From Amycolatopsis sp. NBC_01488 (GTDB lineage: Bacteria; Actinomycetota; Actinomycetes; Mycobacteriales; Pseudonocardiaceae), in contig NZ_CP109434.1 in NCBI RefSeq assembly GCF_036227105.1, forward strand, positions 377,001 to 441,000: DNA of 64,000 nt, given 5' to 3'. The translations under genes and the position numbers were made by a program. How positions within the stretch are numbered: position 1 is the stretch's first letter; the number at the start of each line of letters is the position of its first letter. Positions 16,937 to 25,427 of this stretch are shown one piece after another. The notes below the pieces were generated by a model that saw only the letters and a list, made by a program, of their open reading frames with translations, ran no database searches and was not told the origin of the DNA.

Positions 16937-17614
16937 CTACGGGAGTTTCCAGTCGACCGGCGCCGCGCCCTGCTGCTCCAGGAGCTGGTTGGCCCGGCTG
17001 AACGGCCGCGACCCGAAGAAGCCGTTGTGCGCCGACAGCGGGCTGGGGTGCGCCGACTCGATGCACGGGACCTCGCCCAGCATCGGGCGCAGGTTCCGCG
17101 CGTTGCGGCCCCACAGGATCGCCACCATCGGCTCCGAGCGCGCCGCGAGGGCCTTGATCGCCTGCTCGGTGACCTCTTCCCAGCCCTTGCCCTGGTGCGA
17201 GTTCGACTTGCCGGGCTGCACCGTCAGCGCCCTGTTGAGCAGCAGCACGCCCTGGTCGGCCCACGGCGTCAGGTCGCCGTTGGACGGCAGCGGGTGGCCG
17301 AGGTCGTCGGCGTACTCCTTGTAGATGTTGACCAGGCTCTTCGGGATCGGCCGGACGTCCGGCGCCACCGAGAAGCTCAGGCCCACCGCGTGCCCGGGCG
17401 TCGGGTACGGGTCCTGCCCGACGATCAGCACGCGCACGTCGTGGAACGGCTGCTTGAACGCCCGCAGCACGTGCTCACCCGCCGGCAGGTAGGTGCGGCC
17501 CGCGGCGATCTCCGCGCGGAGGAACTCCCCCATCGCGGCGACCTGCGGCGCCACCGGTTCGAGGGCTTGCGCCCAGCCTGCCTCGACGATGTCCTGCAGC
17601 GGTCGTGCGGTCAC
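16937..17614 (-). CDS. ung: Uracil-DNA glycosylase, family 1
   Basis: This 225-residue enzyme excises uracil from DNA. It has the water-activating motif [17 protein letters not shown] and the DNA-intercalating loop [17 protein letters not shown]. The GTG at 17614 gives the N-terminus [14 protein letters not shown], which matches the usual mycobacterial start. A TTG three codons upstream also exists, and a GGTAGG precedes both. Typical length. Confidence 0.96.
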   Translation of the reverse strand: MTARPLQDIVEAGWAQALEPVAPQVAAMGEFLRAEIAAGRTYLPAGEHVLRAFKQPFHDVRVLIVGQDPYPTPGHAVGLSFSVAPDVRPIPKSLVNIYKEYADDLGHPLPSNGDLTPWADQGVLLLNRALTVQPGKSNSHQGKGWEEVTEQAIKALAARSEPMVAILWGRNARNLRPMLGEVPCIESAHPSPLSAHNGFFGSRPFSRANQLLEQQGAAPVDWKLP

Positions 17615-17644
17615 GGCGCGCAAGCCTACCGGGCGTGGCCGACG

Positions 17645-18175
17645 TCACCCACGCGGGTCGAGCCGCCTCAGCTCGGTGCGGAACCGCTGCCCGCGTCCGA
17701 CGTAGGAATCCACCACCAGCGCGATGTTCTCCGCGCTGAACGACTTGTTCTCCCGCACCTTCGCCGGCACGCCCAGCGCGATCTCGCCGGTCTTGACGTA
17801 CGAGCCGTACGAGAGCACCGCGCCCGCGCCGACCATGCCGCCGTCCTCGATCACCGAGCCGTTCAGCACCACCGAGCCGGACGCGATCAGGCAGCCCGTG
17901 CCGATCGTCGCGCCCTCGACGTGCACCGCGTGCCCGATCGCCGACGACGGCCCGAGGATCGTCGGGTGCCGCTCGGTGCAGTGCAGGACGCAGCCGTCCT
18001 GGACGTTGGACCGCTCGCCGATCTCGATGTAGCCGTGGTCGCCGCGCAGCACCGTCTGCGGCCAGACCGACGCGAACGCGCCGATCCGGACATCGCCGAT
18101 CACCGTCGCGTCCGGGTGGACGTAGGCGTCGGGGTGGATCGTCGGCTCGAGGGATCCGAGTGCGTAGATCGGCAT
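17645..18175 (-). CDS. Gamma carbonic anhydrase family protein (left-handed beta-helix)
   Basis: This 176-residue protein is built of hexapeptide repeats of the gamma-carbonic-anhydrase/PaaY type. Candidate zinc histidines are in VLHCTERHP and IGHAVHVEG. The ATG at 18175 has GGAGG four bases upstream. It is divergent from the alpha-galactosidase gene. Whether it hydrates CO2 or belongs to the PaaY thioesterase-like group cannot be told from the sequence. Confidence 0.9.
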   Translation of the reverse strand: MPIYALGSLEPTIHPDAYVHPDATVIGDVRIGAFASVWPQTVLRGDHGYIEIGERSNVQDGCVLHCTERHPTILGPSSAIGHAVHVEGATIGTGCLIASGSVVLNGSVIEDGGMVGAGAVLSYGSYVKTGEIALGVPAKVRENKSFSAENIALVVDSYVGRGQRFRTELRRLDPRG

Positions 18176-18309
18176 GCCGCCTCCGGGTACTGTGTCGTTC
18201 GTTACCGATCCGCCTACAGTCACGGCCGATGGCTTTCGTAGCAACGGTTACGTGCTGCTCGGGGGCCGGCCTGCTTCCGGTCGGATCGGTAACTGCAGTT
18301 TCACTTCCC

Positions 18310-19524
18310 GTGCGATTGGATCACGGCATCGCCGCGGACAGGAAAGCCAGTACCGGGAGCACGGCCCTCGTGCTCCTGCTCGTCGTGCTGACCTGGCTGC
18401 TCAGCCTGCCGACGGCGTCGCCCGCGCTGGCGAACGGCCTGGCGGAGACCCCGCCGATGGGCTGGAACAGCTGGAACCAGGTCCGCTGCTACGACCTCAC
18501 CGAGGATGTCGTCAAGAAGGCGGCCGACGCGCTCGCGGACACCGGCCTGCGGGACGCGGGTTACCGGTACGTCGTCGTCGACGACTGCTGGCAGGCGCCC
18601 GCGCGGGCCGCCGACGGCTCCCTCCAGGCGGACCCGAAGCGGTTCCCGCACGGCATCGCCGACCTCGCCGACTACGTCCACTCCCGCGGCCTGCTGTTCG
18701 GCATCTACGCCGTGCCCGGTAGCCGGACCTGCGCGATGGCGAACGACGCGTACCCGGCGTCCGGCATCGGCTCGCTCGGTCACGAGCGCCAGGACGCCGA
18801 GACGTTCGACCGCTGGGGCGTCGACTACCTCAAGTACGACTGGTGCAACGCCGACACCGTCGACGGCCTCGACCGGAAGGCGGCGTTCGAGAAGATGCGC
18901 GACGAGCTCGTCGCGCTGCCCCGCCCGATCGTCTACGCGATTTCCGAATACGGCGTCTCCAGCCCGTGGACCTGGGCGCGGCCGGTGGCGAACCTGTGGC
19001 GGACGACGTACGACCTGACCGCGACCTGGGACTCCGTGCTCGCGACGATCGACCAGCAGGCCACGGTCGCGACCCACAGCGGCGGCCCGGGCGGCTGGAA
19101 CGACCCGGACATGCTGCAGGTGGGCAACGGCACGCTCACCGCGGACGAAGCCCGCGCGCACTTCAGCGTCTGGGCGGTGCTGAACGCGCCGCTGTTCGCC
19201 GGTACCGACCCGGCGAAGCTGAGTGACACGGATCTCGCGACGCTCGCCAACCCGGAGGCGATCGCCGTCGACCAGGACTTCGCGGGCGGCCAGGGACGGC
19301 AGCTCGCGGTGGGCCCCGGCTACCAGGTGTGGGGGAAACCGCTTTCCGGCGGCGGGTTCGCGGTGGTGCTGCTCAACACCGGCAGCACCACCGCGACCGT
19401 CTCCGCGGCGATCCCGGGTTCCTGGACCGTGCGGGATCTCTGGGCCCACCGGGACGTGGGAACCGACGTCTCCGCGTCGCTGCGGCCGCACGCCGCGGCG
19501 TTCCTGAAGCTCACACCGAAGTGA
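18310..19524 (+). CDS. Secreted alpha-galactosidase, GH27
   Basis: This 404-residue enzyme cleaves terminal alpha-galactosides. A signal segment (hydrophobic LVLLLVVLTWLLSLP, cleavage near ALA) precedes a catalytic barrel starting ETPPMGWNSWN. The nucleophile is Asp177 in YLKYDWCN and the acid/base is Asp235 in WRTTYDLT; DDCW and GGWNDPDML are also conserved. A C-terminal beta domain ends in FLKLTPK. The start is uncertain: GTG 18310 gives a proper n-region, but no clear ribosome site is visible. ATG 18229 and GTG 18370 are alternatives. The 3' end overlaps the convergent GNAT gene by 14 bp. Confidence 0.88.
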   Translation: MRLDHGIAADRKASTGSTALVLLLVVLTWLLSLPTASPALANGLAETPPMGWNSWNQVRCYDLTEDVVKKAADALADTGLRDAGYRYVVVDDCWQAPARAADGSLQADPKRFPHGIADLADYVHSRGLLFGIYAVPGSRTCAMANDAYPASGIGSLGHERQDAETFDRWGVDYLKYDWCNADTVDGLDRKAAFEKMRDELVALPRPIVYAISEYGVSSPWTWARPVANLWRTTYDLTATWDSVLATIDQQATVATHSGGPGGWNDPDMLQVGNGTLTADEARAHFSVWAVLNAPLFAGTDPAKLSDTDLATLANPEAIAVDQDFAGGQGRQLAVGPGYQVWGKPLSGGGFAVVLLNTGSTTATVSAAIPGSWTVRDLWAHRDVGTDVSASLRPHAAAFLKLTPK

Positions 19525-19990
19525 GGTCCTTGCCGTAGCAGCGGCTTTCGGGCTCGTTGCGGTAGATGCCGAACTTCGGGATCTCGACGTACCCGGACGA
19601 CGTGTACAGCGCGATCGCCTCCGGCTGCTTGGTCCCGGTTTCCAGGACCGCGCGCTTGCGGCCGCACAACGCCGCGGTGCGCTCCAGTTCGGAGAGGATC
19701 ATCCGCGCGAAGCCGCGGCCGCGCACCGAATCGGCGACGTACATCCGCTTGAACTCGGCGTCGCCCTCATGGAAGTCCGGCTCGGGGCCGTCATGCGCCC
19801 GCCACGCTCCACAGGCGACCGCTTCGTCACCCTGGTAGCCGACGATGAACAGACCCTGCGGCGGGTCGAAGTCCGCCGGGCTCATCGGGGTGGCGTCTTC
19901 GTCGCCGTAGCGCTCGACGTAGACCTGCTGCACCGCGGCCATGAGCTTGGCCGCGTCGGGATGGTCGAAGGGGACCGGAACGATTCTCAC
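19511..19990 (-). CDS. GNAT family N-acetyltransferase
   Basis: This 159-residue acetyltransferase has FKRMYVADSVRGRGFARMIL as its acetyl-CoA loop and the C-terminal EAIALYTSSGYVEIPKFG. The GTG at 19990 gives MRIVPVPFDHPDA. A TTG nine codons upstream would start four bases after the thiL stop. Neither has a strong ribosome site, so translational reinitiation from thiL is likely. The substrate is unknown. Confidence 0.85.
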   Translation of the reverse strand: MRIVPVPFDHPDAAKLMAAVQQVYVERYGDEDATPMSPADFDPPQGLFIVGYQGDEAVACGAWRAHDGPEPDFHEGDAEFKRMYVADSVRGRGFARMILSELERTAALCGRKRAVLETGTKQPEAIALYTSSGYVEIPKFGIYRNEPESRCYGKDLTSV

Positions 19991-20020
19991 GTCCGCCGAC
20001 TTTACTGATCCGGCCAAAAA

Positions 20021-20977
20021 TCAGCGCCAGTGCGTCCAGCCGCCTTCTCGGGCAAAAGGCTTGCCGTCCACGGTGATCCCGGAGTCCGCCATCGTGACGA
20101 CGCCGATGGTGCGCCACCCTTCGGGCAGCTCGGCGAACGCCGGGAACGTGGCTGCGAGCGCGTGGTCCTCGCCACCGGTGAGGACCCAGTCCAGGGGGTC
20201 GGCGCCCAGCGCGGCGCCGACTTCGGTGAGCCGCGCGGGGACGTCGAGGTCGGCGGTGCGGACGTCGATGCCGACGCCGGAGGACTCGCCGATGTGCGCG
20301 AGGTCGGCCAGCAGGCCGTCGGAGACGTCGATCATCGCGGTGGCCCCGGCGAGGGCGGCGCGCGGACCGGCTTCGTAGGGCGGTTCCGGGCAGCGCTGGG
20401 CGTTGACGACGCCGACCGGGGACCGGAACCCGCGCCCGAGCACGGCCAGGCCGGCGGCGGCCCAGCCGAGCTTGCCGCAGACCGCGACGACGTCGCCGGG
20501 CCGCGCGCCCGAGCGCGTCACGGGCTCACGGTCGCCGAGGTCACCGAGTGCGGTGACGCTGATCACGAGCTGGTCGGCGCGGACCATGTCACCGCCGGAG
20601 ACGCCGACGCCGGCGCGCTCGGCCTCGGCCCACATGCCGTCGGCGAGCGCGGTGACCAGGTCGCGCGGGGTGTCGGGCGGGCAGGCCAGGCCGACCAGGA
20701 CGGTGGTCGGGGTGGCGCCCATGGCGGCGATGTCGGCCAGGTTGACCGCGACGGCCTTGCGCCCGACGTACTCCGGCGGCGACCAGTCGAGCCGGAAGTG
20801 GACGCCCTGGACGAGCACGTCGGTGCTGGCGACCACCCGGCCGTCGGGGGCGGCGACGACGGCGGCGTCGTCGCCCGGCCCGAGCAGCGTGCCCGGCGGC
20901 TGGCGCCGTCCTTCGGTGACGGCGCGGATGAGCGCGAACTCCCCGGTCTCGGCGACCGTTCCGTCGTTCGGTGACAC
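20021..20977 (-). CDS. thiL: Thiamine-monophosphate kinase
   Basis: This 318-residue enzyme phosphorylates thiamine monophosphate to thiamine diphosphate. AIRS-kinase-type motifs are present: GPGDDAAVV (Mg-ATP), STDVLVQGVHF, AVNLADIAAMGA, GVSGGD and MIDVSDGLLADLAHI. GTG start at 20977 has an AGAGG site about eight bases upstream. It is divergent from the Lrp-type gene across 124 bp. The location near ung and ddl is the usual actinobacterial position. No TPP riboswitch is visible upstream. Confidence 0.95.
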   Translation of the reverse strand: MSPNDGTVAETGEFALIRAVTEGRRQPPGTLLGPGDDAAVVAAPDGRVVASTDVLVQGVHFRLDWSPPEYVGRKAVAVNLADIAAMGATPTTVLVGLACPPDTPRDLVTALADGMWAEAERAGVGVSGGDMVRADQLVISVTALGDLGDREPVTRSGARPGDVVAVCGKLGWAAAGLAVLGRGFRSPVGVVNAQRCPEPPYEAGPRAALAGATAMIDVSDGLLADLAHIGESSGVGIDVRTADLDVPARLTEVGAALGADPLDWVLTGGEDHALAATFPAFAELPEGWRTIGVVTMADSGITVDGKPFAREGGWTHWR

Positions 20978-21101
20978 CGGTCACCTCTGCTTTCTCTACC
21001 GGGACAAAGATCGATCACCGATAGTCGGATGCCCTATGTTTTTCGATGAGCTGGCGATACGTTCCTACCTGAGCTGACCGATCCCGACGAAAGGGCGCGC
21101 C

Positions 21102-21335
21102 GTGGTCCACGCATACATCCTCATCCAGACCGAGGTCGGCAAGGCGGCCGCGGTGGCGGCCGAGATCTCGAGCATCCCGGGCGTGACCAGCTCGGAGGAT
21201 GTCACCGGACCGTACGACGTGATCGTCCGCGCCGCCGCCGACAGCGTCGACCAGCTGGGCCAGCTCGTGGTCGCGAAGGTGCAGAACGTGGAAGGCATCA
21301 CGCGGACGCTGACCTGCCCGGTCGTGCACCTCTGA
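21102..21335 (+). CDS. Stand-alone Lrp/AsnC ligand-binding domain protein
   Basis: This 77-residue protein consists only of the Lrp/AsnC effector (RAM-like) ferredoxin fold, from VHAYILIQTEVGKA to TCPVVHL, with the hallmark VTGPYDVIVRAAADS. It lacks a helix-turn-helix. Such small proteins near thiL are common in Actinobacteria and may modulate full-length Lrp proteins or bind amino acids. GTG start at 21102 follows AAAGG. Confidence 0.9.
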   Translation: MVHAYILIQTEVGKAAAVAAEISSIPGVTSSEDVTGPYDVIVRAAADSVDQLGQLVVAKVQNVEGITRTLTCPVVHL

Positions 21336-21354
21336 GGAGTGGTGTAGTGGTGTC

Positions 21355-21894
21355 GTGCCAGATTCCGACACCGGTGCCCCGCCCAGGGTGGTCCTCGTCC
21401 TGGCGGCGACGCTCGCCGTGGCCCTGGCGGTCGCCGTCGCCGTCTTCGCGGTGACCCACCGCTCCTCGGACTCCCCGGATTCCGGTCCCCTGCCGCTCGT
21501 CCCGGTGCCGGCGCCCTTCGCCGCGGCCCCGGCCTGCACGACGCTGCTGGGCGCGGTGCCGACCGAGCTGACGTCCAACGGGACGTCGTTGAAGCTGCGC
21601 GAGCTGGCCAACCCGGCCCCGCCGGCCACCGTGGCGTGGGGCTCGGCCGACCCGCTGGTGCTGCGCTGCGGCCTGGACCGGCCCCCGGAGCTGACGCCCA
21701 CGGCGGCGCTGCGGCTGGTGAACAAGGTGCAGTGGCTGCAGGTGCCGGGCGAGGGCACGTCGACGTGGTACGTCGTGGACCGCGAGGTCTACGCGGCGCT
21801 GACGGTGCCGGACAGCGCCGGGACGGGCCCGCTGCAGCAGATCTCGGACACGATCGCCGCGAAGCTGCCGCCGCGGCCGCTGCGGTTCTCCTAG
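21355..21894 (+). CDS. DUF3515 family membrane-anchored protein
   Basis: This 179-residue protein has one N-terminal transmembrane anchor ([20 protein letters not shown], residues ~12-31) and an extracytoplasmic domain with two Cys (PACTTLL and VLRCGLD) that could form a disulfide. It matches DUF3515, which normally sits next to ddl in Actinobacteria. GTG 21355 is 20 bp after the Lrp-like gene. GAGGAG lies about 15 bases upstream, so spacing is poor. The TAG stop shares a CTAG with the convergent ddl stop. Confidence 0.82.
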   Translation: MPDSDTGAPPRVVLVLAATLAVALAVAVAVFAVTHRSSDSPDSGPLPLVPVPAPFAAAPACTTLLGAVPTELTSNGTSLKLRELANPAPPATVAWGSADPLVLRCGLDRPPELTPTAALRLVNKVQWLQVPGEGTSTWYVVDREVYAALTVPDSAGTGPLQQISDTIAAKLPPRPLRFS

Positions 21895-22985
21895 CGCAGG
21901 CCCGTGCCCCGGGCGATCGCCGTCTCGATGAGGGTGGTCAGCAGCGTCGCGTAGTCCACGCCGGTGACCTCCCACATCTTCGGATAGGCGGACTTCGTCG
22001 TGAAGCCGGGCATGGTGTTGACCTCGTTGATGGTCAGCTCGCCGTCGGCGCCGACGAAGAAGTCGACGCGGGCGAGGCCCTGGCAGTCGAGCGCCCGGAA
22101 CGCCTTCACGGCCATGGCGCGGAGCTTCTCGGTGAGCGCGTCGTCGAGCTTGGCCGGGATGTCCAGCTCGGCGTCGTCGCCGAGGTACTTGGTTTCGAAG
22201 TCGTACCAAGCGTTTTCGTCCTCGGACAGGACGCGGATCTCGGCGGGCAGCGAGGCTTCGACGCGCCCGTCCGGGAACTCGAGGACCCCGCACTCGACCT
22301 CCCGGCCGACGACGGCGGCTTCCACGAGCACCTTCGGATCGGTGGCGCGGGCGAGCTCGATGGCGGCGTCGAGGTCGTCCCAGCCGGTGACGCGGCTGAT
22401 GCCGACCGACGACCCGGCCCGCGACGGCTTGACGAAGACGGGCAGGCCGAGCTTGGCCTTGCCGTCGTCGTCCAAAGTGGACTGATCACGGCGGAGCGCG
22501 GCGAAGGTACCGACCGGAAGCCCATCGGCGGCCAGAAGCTTCTTCGCGGTTTCCTTGTCCATGGCGGCGGCGCTGGCGAGCACGCCGGGGCCGACGTACG
22601 GGATGCCGGCGAGCTCGAGCAGGCCCTGGATGGTGCCGTCCTCGCCGAAGGCGCCGTGCAGTACCGGGAAGACGACGTCGACCTGGGAGAGGAGTTCGCT
22701 CTCGCGCCCGGCTTCGACGGCTACGAGGCCCTGACTGGAGGGATCACCGGCGAGCACGAGCCCCTTGCCGTCGTCGACGGACGGCAGTTCGCGGCCGCGG
22801 ATGGCGAGCTGCGCGGAGTCCCCGGTGCCGAGCACCCAGCGACCTTCCCGGGTGATGCCGACGGGGACGGCTTCGAAGCGTGCCGGATCGAGGTTCCCCA
22901 GGACGCTGCCGGCGGACAGGCAGGAGATGGTGTGCTCGCTGCTGCGCCCGCCGAAGACGACCGCCACCCGGATCTTCTCGCTCAT
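21891..22985 (-). CDS. ddl: D-alanine--D-alanine ligase
   Basis: This 364-residue ATP-grasp ligase makes D-Ala-D-Ala for peptidoglycan. Motifs include [20 protein letters not shown] at the N-terminus, [27 protein letters not shown] and the Mg-binding [12 protein letters not shown]. The omega loop carries a Lys-Tyr pair ([10 protein letters not shown]), the signature of D-Ala-D-Ala rather than D-Ala-D-Lac ligases. The ATG at 22985 gives [19 protein letters not shown]. In related genomes it directly follows gpsA. Here about 11.6 kb of other genes lie between them. Confidence 0.96.
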   Translation of the reverse strand: MSEKIRVAVVFGGRSSEHTISCLSAGSVLGNLDPARFEAVPVGITREGRWVLGTGDSAQLAIRGRELPSVDDGKGLVLAGDPSSQGLVAVEAGRESELLSQVDVVFPVLHGAFGEDGTIQGLLELAGIPYVGPGVLASAAAMDKETAKKLLAADGLPVGTFAALRRDQSTLDDDGKAKLGLPVFVKPSRAGSSVGISRVTGWDDLDAAIELARATDPKVLVEAAVVGREVECGVLEFPDGRVEASLPAEIRVLSEDENAWYDFETKYLGDDAELDIPAKLDDALTEKLRAMAVKAFRALDCQGLARVDFFVGADGELTINEVNTMPGFTTKSAYPKMWEVTGVDYATLLTTLIETAIARGTGLR

Positions 22986-23293
22986 GGTGAGCCACCGTAC
23001 CCGGTGACCTCGGCGAACAGCCGAGGCCCGTGCGCCGGGCGGCGGCACCCGGGCGGTGAGCGCAACCTGCGCGGGCCGTGCTGCGTCTGGTACATCGAGG
23101 CACCGCTGGGCCCGGGGCTGGGGCTGAGCCGGACCAGGACAGGGCCCGCCGTCCCATCAGGGCAGGGCCCGCCCTCCCTGGGGGCCACCGCCTCCCCCAG
23201 CGTATCGGCGCGGGCCGACAGAAAGCCGGGAAAAGCCGCCGTCGAGGTGTCGTTGTCCACATCACCGCCGGGCTGTGGACACCAGCGCAAGCC
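22986..23293. other. Intergenic region with an inverted DnaA-box-like pair
   Basis: This 308-bp gap separates ddl and the MocR gene (both minus strand). It holds TTGTCCACA (23253-23261) facing TGTGGACAC (23274-23282), which differs from a perfect inverted copy by one base. A GC-rich repeat of AGGGCCCGCC also occurs twice (around 23140-23170). Similar inverted pairs occur at 36608-36637 and 52437-52466. I see no gene here. Confidence 0.5.
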
Positions 23294-24664
23294 TCAGCGC
23301 AGCAACGAGACCAGCGTCGGCAGCGCCGCCACCAAGGCCTCCCGCGCGCACCCCGCGTACCCGATCGCCACCCCGTGCGCCGACGGCTCCCCGGCGAAGT
23401 GCCGGGCCAGCCCGTCCAACCGGATCCCGCGCCGCTCCGCGGAAGCGATCACCGAAGCCTCCACCGCGGCCGACGAAAACGGCACCACCAGGTGCGCCCC
23501 CGCGTCGTCACCCCGGACCGGCACCCCGGCCGACGCCAGCGCCCCCGCCAGCAACGTCCGCCGCTCGGCCATCTCCCGGCGCAGTTTCCGCAGGTGACGC
23601 CCCAAATCCCCGTTCCGCGCGAACTCGTACAGCACCCGCTGCCCCGCCGGCGAAGGCCGCGTCCCGGTCAGATCCCGATACGCCAGCACCGCCGACGTGA
23701 TCGCTTCCGGCGCCACCATCCACCCCGCCCCCAGCGTCGGCGTGAGGATCTTCGACGTCGTCCCCAGGTGCGCCACCACGTCCGGGGCCAGCGAAGCCAG
23801 CATCGGCAACGGCGCCACGTCGAAGCGCAGCTCGCCGTCGTAGTCGTCCTCGATCACCAGCATCGACGAAGAACGCGCCCGCTCCACCAGTGCGACCCGC
23901 CGCGCCGCGCTCAGGCGGCTGCCCATCGGGTACTGGTGCGCCGGCGAGCAGTACACCGCCCGCGCGCCCGCGGGGATCGCCTCCGGGCGCAGGCCCTCGT
24001 CGTCCACCGGCACGCCCACGACCCGCATCCCCGCGCTGAGGAACGCCTGCACCGCGCGCTGGTACCCGGGCTCTTCGACGGCCACGACGTCCCCGCGCGC
24101 CAGCACCGCCGCGGCCAGCTCGACGACCGCCGCCGTCGTCCCGCCCGTCGCCAGCACCGAACCGGCGGCGAGGCCGCGGTGGCGCAGCAGGTGCTCCGAC
24201 ACGGCCGCGCGGTACTCCGGCAGCCCGGCGCGGTGCGCGCGGACCAGCGGATCCGGGTCGGCCGCCGCACGCCAGGCGCGACGCCAGGCCGCGCGGTCCA
24301 GGCCGTCCGCCCACGGCGTGCCCGGCCCGAGGTCGAGCAGCGCGGGCGCGGCGGCCTCGGGCGCCGGGACAGCGGGGGCCGGGACCTCCGAAGCCGGCAC
24401 CGAAGGCGGCGTCGTCACGTACGTGCCGGAGCCGTGGCGCCCGGCGATCCAGCCCTCGGCGTGCAGCTGCTCGTACGCCGCCGACGTCACCGTGCGGCTG
24501 ACGCCGAGCCGTCCGGCCAGCGCTCGCGTCGACGGCAGCCGGTCGCCGCCGCGCAGGTGCCCGCTCGCGGCGGCTTCGCGCAGCGCGTCGGCCAGCTGGA
24601 CGGCCAGCGGTGTCACGGCCGCACGGTCGAGGCTGACCGGGAGCGCGGTGTCGGCGTGGGTCAC
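23294..24664 (-). CDS. MocR/PdxR-type GntR-aminotransferase fusion regulator
   Basis: This 456-residue protein fuses a GntR winged helix (residues ~20-85, RLPSTRALAGRLGVSRTVTS) to a fold-type I aminotransferase-like domain. The PLP Schiff-base Lys is in GTTSKILTP, with EDDYDGELRFD and SPAHQYPMG upstream. Such regulators sense pyridoxal phosphate or amino compounds. GTG 24664 has AGGAGG four bases upstream. The divergent neighbour is a pyridoxamine-oxidase-fold protein, the usual partner, and three AGTGKAC repeats lie between them. Confidence 0.92.
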   Translation of the reverse strand: MTHADTALPVSLDRAAVTPLAVQLADALREAAASGHLRGGDRLPSTRALAGRLGVSRTVTSAAYEQLHAEGWIAGRHGSGTYVTTPPSVPASEVPAPAVPAPEAAAPALLDLGPGTPWADGLDRAAWRRAWRAAADPDPLVRAHRAGLPEYRAAVSEHLLRHRGLAAGSVLATGGTTAAVVELAAAVLARGDVVAVEEPGYQRAVQAFLSAGMRVVGVPVDDEGLRPEAIPAGARAVYCSPAHQYPMGSRLSAARRVALVERARSSSMLVIEDDYDGELRFDVAPLPMLASLAPDVVAHLGTTSKILTPTLGAGWMVAPEAITSAVLAYRDLTGTRPSPAGQRVLYEFARNGDLGRHLRKLRREMAERRTLLAGALASAGVPVRGDDAGAHLVVPFSSAAVEASVIASAERRGIRLDGLARHFAGEPSAHGVAIGYAGCAREALVAALPTLVSLLR

Positions 24665-24676
24665 GGGACCTCCTCG

Positions 24677-24707
24677 AGTGGACTTCCCAAGTGTACGAGA
24701 AGTGGAC
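24677..24707. promoter_or_regulatory. Three AGTGKAC half-sites in the MocR divergent promoter
   Basis: AGTGGAC (24677-24683), AGTGTAC (24690-24696) and AGTGGAC (24701-24707) are near-identical direct repeats with start spacings of 13 and 11 bp. The third lies inside GAGAA...TTCTC dyad symmetry (24697-24713). MocR/PdxR regulators commonly bind direct repeats in the divergent promoter they control, so these are candidate operators. Confidence 0.5.
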
Positions 24708-24744
24708 GTTCTCCGATGCCACTGTGCTGGGAGACGCTGGTCGC

Positions 24745-25389
24745 ATGCTGTCCACCACGCCCCGCACCACGCTCGGCCGCAAGAAGCACCGGGCCGTGAC
24801 CGACCGCTCCGCGCTGTACGCCGTCCTGGACGAGGGCCTGATCTGCCACCTCGGCATCGTCCGCGACGGCGCGCCGCTGGTCCTGCCGACCGGCTACGGC
24901 CGCGACGGCGACACGCTCTACCTGCACGGCTCCACCGGCGCGTCGAGCCTCCGCACGGCGTCGCAGGACCTCGACGTCTGCGTCACGGTGACGCTCCTCG
25001 ACGGCATCGTCTACTCGCGGTCGGTCAACAACCACTCGATGAACTACCGCAGCGCGGTGATCTTCGGGAAGGCGGCTCCGGTCGCCGAGCCCGAGGCGAA
25101 GATGCACGGCCTGAAGGTGCTCACCGACCACCTCGCGCCGGGTTCGTGGGAGCACGCGCGCGAGGTCAACGCGAAGGAGTTCGCGGCGGTGAGCGTGCTC
25201 GCGCTCGACCTCGCCGAGGCGTCGGTGAAGATGCGCGCGGAGGGCCCGGACGACGAGCCGGAAGACCTCGACGCGGACGCCGCCTGGGCCGGGGTGCTCC
25301 CGGTCCGGACGGTCTTCGGCGAGCCGGAGCCGTCGGCGGACCTCTCGCCCGGCTGGACGACGCCGGCGCACGTCACCGGTCGTGAGTGA
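24745..25389 (+). CDS. Pyridoxamine 5'-phosphate oxidase-fold flavoprotein
   Basis: This 214-residue split-barrel FMN-type protein starts MLSTTPRTTLGRKKHRAV and contains LICHLGIVRDGAPLVLPTGY and HSMNYRSAVIFGKA, typical of the Pyridox_ox_2/nitroimidazole-resistance-like group. The ATG at 24745 has GGGAG about 11 bases upstream. It is divergent from the MocR regulator and probably its target. The stop codon lies inside the long hairpin at 25376-25427, and the last residues (TGRE) are encoded by that hairpin arm. Confidence 0.85.
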   Translation: MLSTTPRTTLGRKKHRAVTDRSALYAVLDEGLICHLGIVRDGAPLVLPTGYGRDGDTLYLHGSTGASSLRTASQDLDVCVTVTLLDGIVYSRSVNNHSMNYRSAVIFGKAAPVAEPEAKMHGLKVLTDHLAPGSWEHAREVNAKEFAAVSVLALDLAEASVKMRAEGPDDEPEDLDADAAWAGVLPVRTVFGEPEPSADLSPGWTTPAHVTGRE

Positions 25390-25427
25390 GAAACAGGGTT
25401 CTAGCCCTGTTTCTCACTCACGACCGG
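25376..25427. repeat. Dispersed hairpin repeat, copy 2 (supplies both stop codons)
   Basis: Perfect 23-bp arms (25376-25398 and 25405-25427) flank a six-base loop. The arms contain the same TCGTGAGTG and GAAACAGGG blocks as the copies at 2203 and 49460. Because the element is palindromic, the two convergent genes both end in Gly-Arg-Glu-stop encoded by opposite arms. This is the longest and most symmetric copy. It probably terminates transcription in both directions. Confidence 0.85.
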
